This document shows, piece after piece, positions 27,400 to 36,014 of a DNA stretch of 64,000 bases; within the stretch, counting starts at the first letter, position 1; each line of letters begins with the position of its first letter. The stretch is from Nocardia sputorum (GTDB taxonomy: Bacteria > Actinomycetota > Actinomycetes > Mycobacteriales > Mycobacteriaceae). The notes beneath the pieces are model-generated. The model did not search any database. It saw only the letters and a list, made by a program, of their open reading frames with translations, and was not told the DNA's origin. The stretch covers positions 5,084,001-5,148,000 of the forward strand of contig NZ_AP026978.1 of the NCBI RefSeq assembly GCF_027924405.1. Direction: 5' to 3'. The position numbers were made by a program, and so were the translations under genes.

Positions 27400-27915
27400 A
27401 TGACAACTGATGTGGGCACCCCGCTCAACGACATCGCCGACACGACGGCCCGCGCCGTCGCGGACGACCCGGCGAACGCGCTGGTGGTGTTCCGTGCCTC
27501 CGGGACCCCGGAGGGGACGGTGGGCAGCGCGATCACCCTCGGCAAGCACACCGTGCGCGTGGACGAGCCGCCCGCGCTCGGCGGCGCGGACACCGCGCCC
27601 AACCCGGTAGAGGTGTACCTGGCGTCGCTCATCGCCTGTCAGGTGGTGACCTATCGGTTCTGGGCCCAGCGCCTCGGCATCACCGTCGACGAATTGTCGG
27701 TGAGCGCCGAAGGCGATCTCGACGTGCGCGGATTCTTCGGCTTGGATGACAGCGTCCGCGCCGGTTTCCAGGCGGTGCGGGTGACCGTTCGCATCGGCGG
27801 ACCCGACACCGCACAGCGCTATGCCGAATTGCAGCAGGCCGTCGACGCGCACTGCCCCGTGCTCGATCTCACCACCGGGCGCACTCCGGTCGAGACCACC
27901 CTGATCACCGATTAG
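27400..27915 (+). CDS. OsmC-family peroxiredoxin-like protein
   Basis: A 171-residue protein with the OsmC fold. The two redox cysteines are in YLASLIACQVVTYRF and DAHCPVLDLTTGRTP. In OsmC/Ohr proteins the N-terminal cysteine attacks organic hydroperoxides; the second resolves it. The ATG at 27400 (MTTDVGTPL) is the likely start, with an in-frame GTG two codons earlier. It is followed after 46 bp by metY in the same direction, so co-transcription is plausible and links peroxide handling with sulfur metabolism. Confidence 0.9.
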   Translation: MTTDVGTPLNDIADTTARAVADDPANALVVFRASGTPEGTVGSAITLGKHTVRVDEPPALGGADTAPNPVEVYLASLIACQVVTYRFWAQRLGITVDELSVSAEGDLDVRGFFGLDDSVRAGFQAVRVTVRIGGPDTAQRYAELQQAVDAHCPVLDLTTGRTPVETTLITD

Positions 27916-27961
27916 CCGCCGTCGCAACCCGATCGACCAACCACTGAAGGAGACCACCCCG

Positions 27962-29257
27962 ATGACCGAACCCGACCTGTCCCAGGACTGGAGCTTCGAG
28001 ACGAAGCAGATCCACGTCGGACAGATTCCGGACGGCACCACCAACGCCCGCGCGCTGCCGATCTACCAGACCACCTCCTACACCTTCCGCGACACCGCGC
28101 ACGCGGCGGCGCTGTTCGGTCTGGCGGAGCCAGGCAACATCTACACCCGGATCATGAACCCGACCCAGGACGCGGTGGAGCAGCGCATCGCCGCCCTGGA
28201 AGGCGGCGTCGCCGCCCTGCTGCTCGCCTCCGGGCAGGCCGCGGAGACCTTCGCGATCCTCAACATCGCGGGCGCGGGCGACCACATCGTCTCCAGCCCC
28301 CGGCTCTACGGCGGCACCTACAACCTGTTCCACTACTCGCTGCCCAAGCTCGGCATCGAGGTCTCCTTCGTCGAGGACCCCGACGACCTCGAGCAGTGGA
28401 AAGCCACGATCCGCCCGAACACCAAGGCGCTCTATGGTGAAACGGTCTCCAACCCGCAGAACCACATCCTCGACATCCCTGGGATCGCGGGCGTCGCGCA
28501 CGACCACGGTGTGCCGCTGATCGTGGACAACACCGTCGCCACGCCGTACTTGATCCAGCCGCTGGCCCACGGCGCCGACATCGTCGTGCACTCGGCCACC
28601 AAGTACCTCGGCGGACACGGCGCGGCCATCGCGGGCGTGATCGTGGACGGCGGCAAGTTCGAGTGGACCGGCGGCCGGTTCCCGGGCTTCACCGAACCCG
28701 ACCCGAGCTACCACGGTGTCGTGTACGCCGAACTCGGCGCGCCCGCCTACGCGCTCAAGGCGCGCGTGCAACTGCTGCGCGATCTCGGCTCGGCGGTCTC
28801 CCCGTTCAACGCGTTCCTGATCAGCCAGGGCCTGGAGACGCTGAGCCTGCGGATCGAGCGGCATGTGCAGAATGCGCAGGCGGTCGCCGAATTCCTCACC
28901 ACCCGTTCGGAAGTCACGTCGGTGTCCTACGCGGGCCTGCCGTCCTCGCCGTGGTACGAGCGGGGCCGCGCCCTCGCGCCGAAGGGCACCGGCGCGGTGA
29001 TCGGCTTCGAGCTGGCCGGTGGCGTGGATGCCGGCAAGCGGTTCGTCGAGGCGCTGCGGCTGCACAGTCATGTCGCCAACATCGGCGACGTGCGCTCGCT
29101 GGTGATCCACCCGGCCTCGACCACCCACTCGCAGCTGACACCCGAAGAGCAACTGGCCGCGGGCGTCACGCCCGGTCTGGTCCGGCTCGCGGTCGGCATC
29201 GAAGGCATCGACGACATCCTCGCCGATCTGCGCGCGGGTTTCGCGGCGGCTTCCTGA
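27962..29257 (+). CDS. metY: O-acetylhomoserine sulfhydrylase
   Basis: A 431-residue PLP enzyme of the Cys/Met metabolism family that makes homocysteine from O-acetylhomoserine and sulfide. Family blocks: [50 protein letters not shown], and the cofactor lysine in [38 protein letters not shown] closes the protein. Length and the long [23 protein letters not shown] insertion identify MetY rather than MetB/MetZ. AAGGAG precedes the ATG. A strong hairpin terminator lies right behind it, so metY ends its transcription unit; metX is not in this window. Confidence 0.95.
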   Translation: MTEPDLSQDWSFETKQIHVGQIPDGTTNARALPIYQTTSYTFRDTAHAAALFGLAEPGNIYTRIMNPTQDAVEQRIAALEGGVAALLLASGQAAETFAILNIAGAGDHIVSSPRLYGGTYNLFHYSLPKLGIEVSFVEDPDDLEQWKATIRPNTKALYGETVSNPQNHILDIPGIAGVAHDHGVPLIVDNTVATPYLIQPLAHGADIVVHSATKYLGGHGAAIAGVIVDGGKFEWTGGRFPGFTEPDPSYHGVVYAELGAPAYALKARVQLLRDLGSAVSPFNAFLISQGLETLSLRIERHVQNAQAVAEFLTTRSEVTSVSYAGLPSSPWYERGRALAPKGTGAVIGFELAGGVDAGKRFVEALRLHSHVANIGDVRSLVIHPASTTHSQLTPEEQLAAGVTPGLVRLAVGIEGIDDILADLRAGFAAAS

Positions 29258-29264
29258 CGCATCG

Positions 29265-29295
29265 CGCCCCGGGGTGGTGTGCCCCGGGGCGTTTT
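29265..29295 (+). terminator. Rho-independent terminator of metY
   Basis: CGCCCCGGGG (29265-29274) and CCCCGGGGCG (29282-29291) form a 10-bp perfect stem with a 7-nt loop, followed by TTTT. It begins 7 nt after the metY stop. Confidence 0.85.
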
Positions 29296-29572
29296 GCCTG
29301 TCCGCGATCCGGATCGAGCGCGGCCCGGCAGGGCGAGAACCTGTTTCGAAGCGGTTTTCCATGATTTCCGTCGGCAAATAGGGACGCACCGACAGTGGTC
29401 ATCGGTTACCCTCCGGCGCACGGTTATTCACCCCCGCGGCGCGGATTCGATTGGCACGCGTGCGGTTCCTCACGTTCGGAAAAGAAATCGAAGTTTCGCG
29501 CATCCGTATGGCTTTCTGAACCGAACTAGAAAGGTAGGTATATGTCCTCGTCAGAATGAGGTGGGTAAGTCC
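29296..29572. other. Intergenic leader region before the exported protein
   Basis: About 280 bp without a convincing gene and clearly less GC-rich than its surroundings, especially 29480-29560. It should contain the promoter and leader of the gene at 29573; I see no riboswitch or clear operator. Confidence 0.5.
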
Positions 29573-30382
29573 ATGGACATAGCGGTACCCGAAACTCCAG
29601 CGCACCCCTTCTTACGCCGCGCCGCCACTCTGGTCGTCGCGAGCGCCATCCCGTTGTCCGTGGTCGGCGCCGCCACCGCCACCGCCGACCCGCTGCTGCC
29701 GGAGATCTCCGTGCAGATCCCGTTCGCCCCGGCCCCCGCAGTCGGCGTCCTCGCTCCGGCGGCCGATCCCGTGGACGACGTCGTTCCGCCCGAAGTCGCG
29801 CCGCCCCCGGTCTCCGCCGGCCGCAACGACTCGAGCACCACCCGGCCGATGCCGGACGCGAACGTGCTCGCCCCCATCGTCCCGCAGCGGCTGCATCTGC
29901 CCAATCCCGCCGCCCCGGCCCCCGGGGTCGCGCCGATCGAGGCGCCGCCCGGCACGCTGCGCGTGGGTTCGGTGGTGATCGGCAGGCCGGACTTCCTGAC
30001 GCCCGAGCAGGGCAAGATCTTCAACGACGCGATCGCGGGTCCCGAAGCGAGCATCGCGCAGACCTTGGATTCGGCGGGCTTCGAGCCATCGCGCTCCGAC
30101 CGGATCGCCGCCGACCTCCTCGGATCCACCGCCATCGGCGCCTCGGTGGGCAGCATGGTGGCCTCGCCGGTCGCCTCCATCGGAGCCGTCATCGGCGCGG
30201 TCTGCGGCGCCATCGCGGGCCTGCCGATGTTCCCGACCGGGACGGTGGCCGTCATGGCTCTCGGCGCCGCCATCGGTTACGGGTTCGTCGCGTCTCCTGC
30301 CATCGCCGTCGGCGCGGCTGTCGGCGCCGGTGTCGGTGTGCTCCAGGGCCTTCTCACACCGCCCACGGTTCCTGCCTCGTAA
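29573..30382 (+). CDS. Exported protein with glycine-zipper-like C-terminus, unknown function
   Basis: A 269-residue protein. ATG 29573 is preceded by GAGGTGGG at 7 nt. A signal peptide with an RRAATLVVASAIPLSVVG core ends at ATATADP. Residues 30-140 are proline/alanine-rich and probably unstructured in the envelope. The C-terminal 90 residues are hydrophobic with regular glycines (GASVGSMVASPVASIGAVIG, GAAIGYGFVASPAIAVGAAVG), a glycine-zipper pattern suited to membrane insertion or oligomerisation. I recognise no family. A strong hairpin terminator follows. Confidence 0.82.
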   Translation: MDIAVPETPAHPFLRRAATLVVASAIPLSVVGAATATADPLLPEISVQIPFAPAPAVGVLAPAADPVDDVVPPEVAPPPVSAGRNDSSTTRPMPDANVLAPIVPQRLHLPNPAAPAPGVAPIEAPPGTLRVGSVVIGRPDFLTPEQGKIFNDAIAGPEASIAQTLDSAGFEPSRSDRIAADLLGSTAIGASVGSMVASPVASIGAVIGAVCGAIAGLPMFPTGTVAVMALGAAIGYGFVASPAIAVGAAVGAGVGVLQGLLTPPTVPAS

Positions 30383-30454
30383 TCCGCTTTCCGGTGCGTT
30401 CCGCGGCGGAAGACACCGCGTGAACTCGTCGTTTTCGATACGCACGAATTTCGC

Positions 30455-30486
30455 GAAGACCCGGTTCCGGCCGGGTCTTCTGCTTT
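30455..30486 (+). terminator. Hairpin terminator after the exported-protein gene
   Basis: GAAGACCCGG (30455-30464), loop TTCCGG, CCGGGTCTTC (30471-30480) gives a 10-bp perfect stem followed by TGCTTTG, a short imperfect T-run. It isolates the exported protein from csbD downstream. Confidence 0.7.
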
Positions 30487-30503
30487 GTTCGGAAATGCCG
30501 GAC

Positions 30504-30528
30504 GTTTGGCCTCCCGATAACGGGCTAT
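30504..30528 (+). promoter_or_regulatory. SigF-type promoter candidate for the CsbD gene
   Basis: GTTT (30504-30507), 14-15 bp, then GGGCTAT (30522-30528), resembling the actinobacterial SigF pattern GTTT-N15-17-GGGTAT. It is 57 bp before the CsbD-like ATG. A SigF gene is 5 kb away; CsbD is a general-stress protein in other bacteria, which fits. Confidence 0.35.
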
Positions 30529-30584
30529 CGCGTAGAAGACCGGCTGAAGATGGTCGGCCGGTCTCTTCACAAGGAGGTTGTGAC

Positions 30585-30758
30585 ATGAGCACAGTCGACA
30601 AGGCGAAGAACAAGGCCGAAAAAGTCGCCGGCCAGGCCAAAGAGAAGTTCGGCGAGGCCGCGGGCGACCGGGGGAAGCGCGACGAAGGCCGCACCGACAA
30701 GGTCAAGTCCGACCTGAAGGACGCCGGCGAGAAGGTCAAGGACGCCTTCCGGCACTGA
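30585..30758 (+). CDS. CsbD-like stress protein
   Basis: A 57-residue, highly charged lysine/glutamate-rich protein (KAKNKAEKVAGQAKEKFGEA ... KVKSDLKDAGEKVKDAF), the typical pattern of the CsbD family, small hydrophilic proteins induced in general stress. The ribosome-binding site AAGGAGGT lies 6 nt before ATG 30585 and is the best in the window, implying strong expression. A SigF-like promoter element is found upstream. Confidence 0.9.
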   Translation: MSTVDKAKNKAEKVAGQAKEKFGEAAGDRGKRDEGRTDKVKSDLKDAGEKVKDAFRH

Positions 30759-30936
30759 CCACCGTCCGACGGGCGCGGTCGGACGTGGTCCGCCCGGAGC
30801 CCCGCCACGGCCGTGGATCGCATATCGAGCGGACGCTACCCGACGCAAGCGTCCCCCACGGCCGTAGCGACGGCGGAGTTACGCCTAGCCAGGGCGGATG
30901 GCCGCACCGAGCGGTCATCCGCCCGCTTCTCGCGAG

Positions 30937-30955
30937 CAACTGGTCCAACCAGTTG
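30937..30955. promoter_or_regulatory. FadR-type palindromic operator
   Basis: CAACTGGT and ACCAGTTG form a perfect 8-bp inverted repeat around CCA. The AACTGGTCnnACC pattern resembles sites of FadR-subfamily GntR regulators, and it lies 33 bp upstream of the ATG of such a gene. Autoregulation is the simplest reading. Confidence 0.6.
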
Positions 30956-30988
30956 ACCTGTTGACCTCGGTGCGCCACACTCGGTCGC

Positions 30989-31702
30989 ATGGAATTCGCC
31001 GCGGTCGCCCGCACCGCCGTCTCCGATGTCGTGTTCGGCCAGATCATCGACGCGATCCTGAGCGGACGGATCGCCCCCGAGGCGACGCTCCCCTCGGAAC
31101 GGGAACTGGCCGAGATGTTCCAGGTCAACCGCCACGCCGTCCGCGAAGCGCTCAAGCGCGTGCAGCAGAGCGGGCTGGTGCGCGTCACGCCGGGCGGCAA
31201 GACCCGGGTGCTCGACTGGCGCTCGCACGCGGGCTTGGACATTCTGACCGCGGTCACTCGTTCGGGCGCGGTACCCGCGCAACGGATCCTGCGCGACATC
31301 GCGGTGATGCGGCGGTCCGTCGCCGCCGACGCGGCCCGGCTGTGCGCCGAGCACGCCGACGCCGAGCAACTTGCGGCGGTGCAGGGCGCCGCCGCGGCCT
31401 ATCCGGACGCCACCGCGCCGTTCGGCGCCGTGGTGGAGGCCGACTTGGCCTTCTGGGTGGCCATCCTCGACGGCTCGGGCAACCTCGCCTACCGGCTGGC
31501 ATTGAACACCCTGGTCGCGGGCTATTTCGGGATCGGTATGGAGATCGTCGCCGAACTGGGCCTGAACAAGGAATACGTCGACCCCGGCGCGCACCGCGCC
31601 CTGGCGGCATGCATCGCCCGCCGCGACGCCGCCGCGGCATACGACACCGCTTACGCCCTGCTCACCCGCCTGGTCGACGCCCAAACCGCACCGAGAGATT
31701 GA
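30989..31702 (+). CDS. GntR-family regulator, FadR subfamily
   Basis: A 237-residue regulator. The winged helix-turn-helix is at residues 10-75 (IIDAILSGRIAPEATLPSERELAEMFQVNRHAVREALKRVQQSGLVRVTPGGKTRV). The all-helical ligand domain follows; EADLAFWVAILDGSGNLAYRL corresponds to the FadR/FCD core. A perfect palindrome lies in its promoter. The stop is 4 nt before the TTG start of a fatty acid hydroxylase-superfamily gene, so the two form an operon and the ligand may be an acyl-type molecule. Confidence 0.9.
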   Translation: MEFAAVARTAVSDVVFGQIIDAILSGRIAPEATLPSERELAEMFQVNRHAVREALKRVQQSGLVRVTPGGKTRVLDWRSHAGLDILTAVTRSGAVPAQRILRDIAVMRRSVAADAARLCAEHADAEQLAAVQGAAAAYPDATAPFGAVVEADLAFWVAILDGSGNLAYRLALNTLVAGYFGIGMEIVAELGLNKEYVDPGAHRALAACIARRDAAAAYDTAYALLTRLVDAQTAPRD

Positions 31703-31706
31703 CCCT

Positions 31707-32534
31707 TTGTTCGACCTGATCGCCCATGCCATACCGGTTTTCGTGCTCTGCCTGGCGCTGGAAGCCGCCTCCTTCCACTTGCTGCCCGACGACGACCAGC
31801 TCGGCTACCAGTTCCGTGACGCCCGCACCAGCGTGCTCATGGGGCTGGGCAATGTGGTGGTGAACCTCGGCTGGAAACTCGTCGTCGTCGCGGTGTACGC
31901 CGCGGCGTATCTGGCCGCGCCGGTCCACCTCCCGGCCGACCAGCCGCTCACCTGGATCGCGCTGTTCTTCGCCGACGAGATCGCCTATTACTGGTATCAC
32001 CGCACCCACCACACCGTGCGCGTGTTCTGGGCCAGCCACGTGGTGCACCATTCCAGCGAGTTCTACAACCTCTCCACGGCCCTGCGCCAACCGTGGACCC
32101 CGTTCAGCTCACTGCCCTACTGGTTGCCGCTGGCACTGGCCGGCTTCCCGCCCTGGATGATCCTGCTGCAGCAGTCCGTCAGCCTGCTCTACCAGTTCTT
32201 CATCCACACCGAGCGGGTGGGGACGCTGTGGCGGCCGGTGGAATTCGTCTTCAACACGCCCTCCCATCACCGGGTGCACCACGGCTCCAACGACCGCTAC
32301 CTGGACAAGAACTACGGCGGCATCCTGATCGTCTGGGATCGGTTGTTCGGCACGTTCGAGCCGGAGACCGAACGCGTCCGCTACGGGCTGACCAAGAACA
32401 TCGAGACGTTCAACCCGGCCAAGGTCGCCGCCCACGAGTGGATCTCGATCTGGCGCGACCTGCGCGGCGCATCCTCCTGGCGCGCCAGGGGCGGTTACTT
32501 GTTCCGCGGGCCCGGCTGGTCGCCGGCCGACTGA
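31707..32534 (+). CDS. Sterol desaturase/fatty acid hydroxylase superfamily membrane protein
   Basis: A 275-residue di-iron membrane enzyme. The eight-histidine pattern is complete: HRTHH (near 94), HVVHHSSE (near 113) and SHHRVHHGSN (near 190). Several hydrophobic helices surround these. The family hydroxylates or desaturates sterols, fatty acids or carotenoids. No ATG is available; TTG at 31707, 4 nt behind the gntR stop, starts the frame at a hydrophobic N-terminus (FDLIAHAIPVFVLCLALE). Its 3' end overlaps the convergent MMPL gene by 40 bp. Confidence 0.9.
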   Translation: MFDLIAHAIPVFVLCLALEAASFHLLPDDDQLGYQFRDARTSVLMGLGNVVVNLGWKLVVVAVYAAAYLAAPVHLPADQPLTWIALFFADEIAYYWYHRTHHTVRVFWASHVVHHSSEFYNLSTALRQPWTPFSSLPYWLPLALAGFPPWMILLQQSVSLLYQFFIHTERVGTLWRPVEFVFNTPSHHRVHHGSNDRYLDKNYGGILIVWDRLFGTFEPETERVRYGLTKNIETFNPAKVAAHEWISIWRDLRGASSWRARGGYLFRGPGWSPAD

Positions 32535-34609
32535 TCCGCGTCGGAAGCAGCGCCGTCCTCCTCGATCAGCCGCAGTTGGCTCGGCCACCAGATCCCGCGT
32601 CCGATCAGGCTGAACAGCGCCGGGATCACCACCGTGCGTACCACGAACGTGTCGAGCAGGATGCCGAGGCCGACCACGATGCCGACCTGGGTGAGGGTGA
32701 TCAGCGGAAGCACGCCGAGCACGCAGAACACCGCCGCCAGCACGATGCCCGCGCTGGTGATCACCGCACCGGTCACCGACACCGCCCGCACCATGCCGTG
32801 CGTGGTGCCGTGCCGCGGCGTTTCCTCGCGGGCCCTGGTGACGAGGAAGATCGTGTAGTCCACGCCGAGCGCGACGAGGAACAGGAACGCGAACAGCGGC
32901 ACGCTGATGTCCAGCGCCGGGAAGCCGAAGACGTGCTCGCTCATCCAGCTGCCCAGCCCCAGCGCGGCCAGCGCGCTCAACACCGTGACCGCCACCAGCA
33001 GCAGCGCGGCGGGCACCGCGCGCAGCAGCGCGAGCAGCACCACCAGCACGACGACGAGAATGAGCGGGATGACCACCCCGCGGTCCCGGCTCGCGGCGGT
33101 CTGGACGTCCAGCGCCTGGGCATCGGCGCCGCCGACCATCGCGTCGGCTCCCGGCACCGGCGCGACCGACGCCCGCAGCGCCTCGATCGTGTCGAAGGCG
33201 CGCGCGGAGGACGGCGGCGCGTCGATCACCACCGACCACCGGGTCAGTCCGGTCGGCGAGGTGCCCGTCCGCGAGGTCAGCACCACGCCCTCGGTGCGCC
33301 GGAACGACTCCTCGACGCCCGCCGCCGCCTCGCCGCGCGCGAGGACGATCGCGGGATCGGAAGCGCCGGACGGGAAATGCCGTGCCAGAGCATCGAATCC
33401 CGCCACCGATTCCGCGCGGACCCGGAACTGCTCGGTCTGCGAAAGCCCTACCCGCGTCGTCAGCAAGCCGGTCGCGCAGACCGCCAGCACCACGAGCGCA
33501 CTTCCGGCCACCAGGGCGGGCCTGCGCACCACCCGGACGGCGAGCGCGTGCCAGATCCCCTCGTCAGCCGTGTCGCGGTGGTCGGCCTGCGGCACGAAGG
33601 GCCAGAACACCTTGCGCCCGCACAACGCGAGCGCGGCGGGCAGCGCCAGCAGGACGAACACCACCGCCACCAGCAAGCCCAGCGCGGCCATCACACCGAG
33701 GCTGCGCGTGCTCGGCACCGAGGCGAGCACCAGCACGAGCAGCGCGGCCACCACCGTCACGTTGCTGGCCAGGACCGCGGGCCCGGCGCGCCGCACCGCC
33801 TGCCGCAACGCCGCGCGATGGTCCGGTTCCCGGTGCAGTTCGTCGCGATAGCGCGAGACCAGCAGCAGCGCGTAGTTGGTGCCCGCGCCGAACACCAGCA
33901 CGCTCGTGACACCGGAGGTCGAGCCGTCGAGGGTGAGCTCGGTCACGCGCGCCAGCACGGTTCCCGCGCTGGTGGCCACCCGGTCGGCCGCGCCGACCAC
34001 CGCCAGCGGCACCAGCCACAGCACCGGGGACCGGTACGTCGCGATCAGCAGTACCGCGACGACCACCGCGGTCACCGCGAGCAGCGTGACGTTCGCGCCG
34101 GAGAACGAGTCGGCGATGTCGGCGCCGAAGGCCGGACCACCGGTGACCTGCAGGACGAGCACGGCGGGCAAGCCGTCGCGCGCGGCGGCACGGATGTCAT
34201 CGATGCGGTCGGTGAGCGCGAATCCGTTCAGGTCGGCGTCCACGGGCACCTGCCCGATCGCCGCCTTCCGGTCCGGCGCCGCGATCAGGTCACTCGGCCC
34301 CGGCGCCCGTCCCGACGCACGGGCTACGGCTTCGGCGGTGGCGTTCCGGTCGTCGTCGGTCAGGTCGCCGCCATCGGCGCGCGTGACGACGACGATGGCC
34401 GCGGCCGTCCCCGCGTCCGGGAATTCTTCCAGCGCCTGTTCGACCCGCGCCGACTCCGCCGAGGACGGCAGCGCGGTCGGGGCCTGCCCGGCGGACTCGT
34501 TCTCGCCCACCGCACCGATCAGCCCTATCGAGGCCGCGGCGAGGACCAGAAGCAGCACCCACGAGGTCCGGGCGGTTACCACCGACGCATAGCGATCCCA
34601 AGCGCTCAC
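32495..34609 (-). CDS. MMPL-family RND transporter
   Basis: A 704-residue inner-membrane transporter with about 12 helices: one at residues 14-34, a large extracytoplasmic domain, a bundle of five helices, and the same layout repeated. LLLLVSRYRDELHRE and FLVTRAREETPRHG are the conserved cytoplasmic loops after helices 4 and 10; VDYTIFLVTR matches the MMPL/actinorhodin exporter family. MMPL proteins move lipids and glycolipids across the membrane in mycolate bacteria. Start is GTG at 34609. It is divergent from a MarR regulator with an inverted repeat between them. Confidence 0.92.
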   Translation of the reverse strand: MSAWDRYASVVTARTSWVLLLVLAAASIGLIGAVGENESAGQAPTALPSSAESARVEQALEEFPDAGTAAAIVVVTRADGGDLTDDDRNATAEAVARASGRAPGPSDLIAAPDRKAAIGQVPVDADLNGFALTDRIDDIRAAARDGLPAVLVLQVTGGPAFGADIADSFSGANVTLLAVTAVVVAVLLIATYRSPVLWLVPLAVVGAADRVATSAGTVLARVTELTLDGSTSGVTSVLVFGAGTNYALLLVSRYRDELHREPDHRAALRQAVRRAGPAVLASNVTVVAALLVLVLASVPSTRSLGVMAALGLLVAVVFVLLALPAALALCGRKVFWPFVPQADHRDTADEGIWHALAVRVVRRPALVAGSALVVLAVCATGLLTTRVGLSQTEQFRVRAESVAGFDALARHFPSGASDPAIVLARGEAAAGVEESFRRTEGVVLTSRTGTSPTGLTRWSVVIDAPPSSARAFDTIEALRASVAPVPGADAMVGGADAQALDVQTAASRDRGVVIPLILVVVLVVLLALLRAVPAALLLVAVTVLSALAALGLGSWMSEHVFGFPALDISVPLFAFLFLVALGVDYTIFLVTRAREETPRHGTTHGMVRAVSVTGAVITSAGIVLAAVFCVLGVLPLITLTQVGIVVGLGILLDTFVVRTVVIPALFSLIGRGIWWPSQLRLIEEDGAASDADQSAGDQPGPRNK

Positions 34610-34619
34610 ACCGCAACTC

Positions 34620-34650
34620 TCTCAGAAATTGAAATATTAAGCAATTGAGA
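34620..34650. promoter_or_regulatory. Inverted repeat between MMPL and MarR genes
   Basis: TCTCA-N3-ATTG (34620-34631) and CAATTGAGA (34642-34650) are inverted arms around an AT-rich centre, in an unusually AT-rich spot. ATTG-N10-CAAT is a typical MarR-type spacing. It lies 11 bp from the MMPL start and 29 bp from the MarR start, so one site could repress both. Confidence 0.5.
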
Positions 34651-34678
34651 CACCGGCTGAACTACGCTGATCCCCCGT

Positions 34679-35191
34679 GTGGAAAAGGATGCGCCGTTGA
34701 CCGAGGAGCCGAACGCCGACGGGCCGGACCGTGACGGACTGGAAACCGGCATCGCCGCCGACATCCGCGCCCTCACCGCGATCTCCGAGCAGATCGGGCA
34801 GGTCTTCGCGCGCAGCAACGACCTGCGCGCCAACGACTTCCGCGCACTGATGCACGTCGCGACGGCCGAGCTCGAGGGTGCGCCGCTGACCGCGGGCGGC
34901 CTCGGCAAACTGATGGGGATCTCGTCGTCCGCGGTGACCTATCTGGTCGAGCGCATGATCGAATCAGGGCACCTGCGCCGCGCCGCCGATCCGGCCGATC
35001 GCAGGCGGGTCATCCTGCACTACGACGAGCACGGCATGGACGTGGCGCGCGGCTTCTTCACACCGCTCGGGCGACGGACCCGCGCCGCGATGGCCGACCT
35101 GGCCGACGCGGACCTGCGCGGCGCGCACCGCGTGCTGGTCGCGGTGATCCAGGCGATGCGTGAGTACCACGACGAGCTGACCGGCGAGTGA
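34679..35191 (+). CDS. MarR-family regulator of the divergent MMPL gene
   Basis: A 170-residue winged-helix protein. The DNA-binding region is around residues 60-110: LTAGGLGKLMGISSSAVTYLVERMIESGHLRRAADPADRRRVILHYDEHG, the typical recognition helix followed by the wing with the D-x-R-R-R motif. Helices at both ends form the dimer. Start GTG at 34679. Divergence from the MMPL transporter with a shared palindrome strongly suggests local control of the transporter. Confidence 0.9.
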   Translation: MEKDAPLTEEPNADGPDRDGLETGIAADIRALTAISEQIGQVFARSNDLRANDFRALMHVATAELEGAPLTAGGLGKLMGISSSAVTYLVERMIESGHLRRAADPADRRRVILHYDEHGMDVARGFFTPLGRRTRAAMADLADADLRGAHRVLVAVIQAMREYHDELTGE

Positions 35192-35204
35192 ACCCCGCCG
35201 CCGG

Positions 35205-36014
35205 TCAGTCCCGCAGGGCCTGCTCGCGCAGCGATTTCAAGGTCTTCGACAGAATCCGCGAGACCTGCATCTGCGAACAGCCGATCCGCTGGGCGATCTG
35301 CTCCTGGGACATCGAATCGAAGAAGCGCATCACCAGCACCTGCTTCTCGCGTTCGGGCAACGCGGCCAGCAGCGGCTTCACCGCCAGATAGTTCTCTACC
35401 GTGCTGAAATCGGGGTCCTCGGCGCCGAGCGAGTCCAGCAGCGAGGGACCGCCGGATTCCGCGTCGTCGGTGTCGGAGGCGGCGTCGATCGACGAGGTCT
35501 GGTATGCGTTGCGGGCGATGAGCGCCTGGGTCACCTCGTTGAGGTCCGCACCCAGTTCCTCGGCGATCTCCCGCGCCCGCGGCATCCGGCCCAGCCGTTG
35601 CGACAGGATCTCCACCGTCGGACCGATGGTGGACTGGATCTCCTTGAGCCGCCGCGGCACTCGCACCGACCACGCGTAGTCGCGGAAATGCCTGCGCACT
35701 TCGCCCATGATCGTCGGCACGGCGAACGAGAGGAAGGTCGCGCCGTGTCCCGGATCGAAGCGGTCGACGGCGGCGAGCATGCCCACCCGGGCGATCTGCA
35801 GCAGGTCCTCGAAACTCTCGCCACGCCCGCTGAACTTGCGGGCGATGTGTTCGGCCAGCGGGAGACAGCGCTCGATCAATTCGGCGCGCACGGCTTCGCG
35901 GCGCGGATCGTCCGGGGCCAGCGCGGCCAGTTCGGCAAAGAGCGGCTCGATATTGTCGTAGCTGTCGCCCCGCGATTTGCGCTTGGAATCGACCTGATTC
36001 GGCTCGCTACTCAT
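35205..36014 (-). CDS. sigF: Sigma factor SigF/SigB family
   Basis: A 269-residue group 3 sigma factor. Region 2 contains ESFEDLLQIARVGMLAAVDRFDPGHGATFLSFAVPTIMGEVRRHFRDYAW; region 3 is RLGRMPRAREIAEELGADLNEV; region 4 ends with MSQEQIAQRIGCSQMQVSRILSKTLKSLREQA. This is the SigF class for stress and stationary phase in actinobacteria. Its ATG overlaps the end of the rsbW-like gene by 8 nt, the usual anti-sigma/sigma arrangement, so synthesis of the two is balanced. A CsbD gene with a SigF-like promoter is nearby. Confidence 0.94.
   Translation of the reverse strand: MSSEPNQVDSKRKSRGDSYDNIEPLFAELAALAPDDPRREAVRAELIERCLPLAEHIARKFSGRGESFEDLLQIARVGMLAAVDRFDPGHGATFLSFAVPTIMGEVRRHFRDYAWSVRVPRRLKEIQSTIGPTVEILSQRLGRMPRAREIAEELGADLNEVTQALIARNAYQTSSIDAASDTDDAESGGPSLLDSLGAEDPDFSTVENYLAVKPLLAALPEREKQVLVMRFFDSMSQEQIAQRIGCSQMQVSRILSKTLKSLREQALRD

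Noticed and set aside
32093..34648. 851-codon open frame on the plus strand
   Set aside because: Antisense to the MMPL transporter; composition is rich in H, R, Q and G with no hydrophobic pattern or domain.
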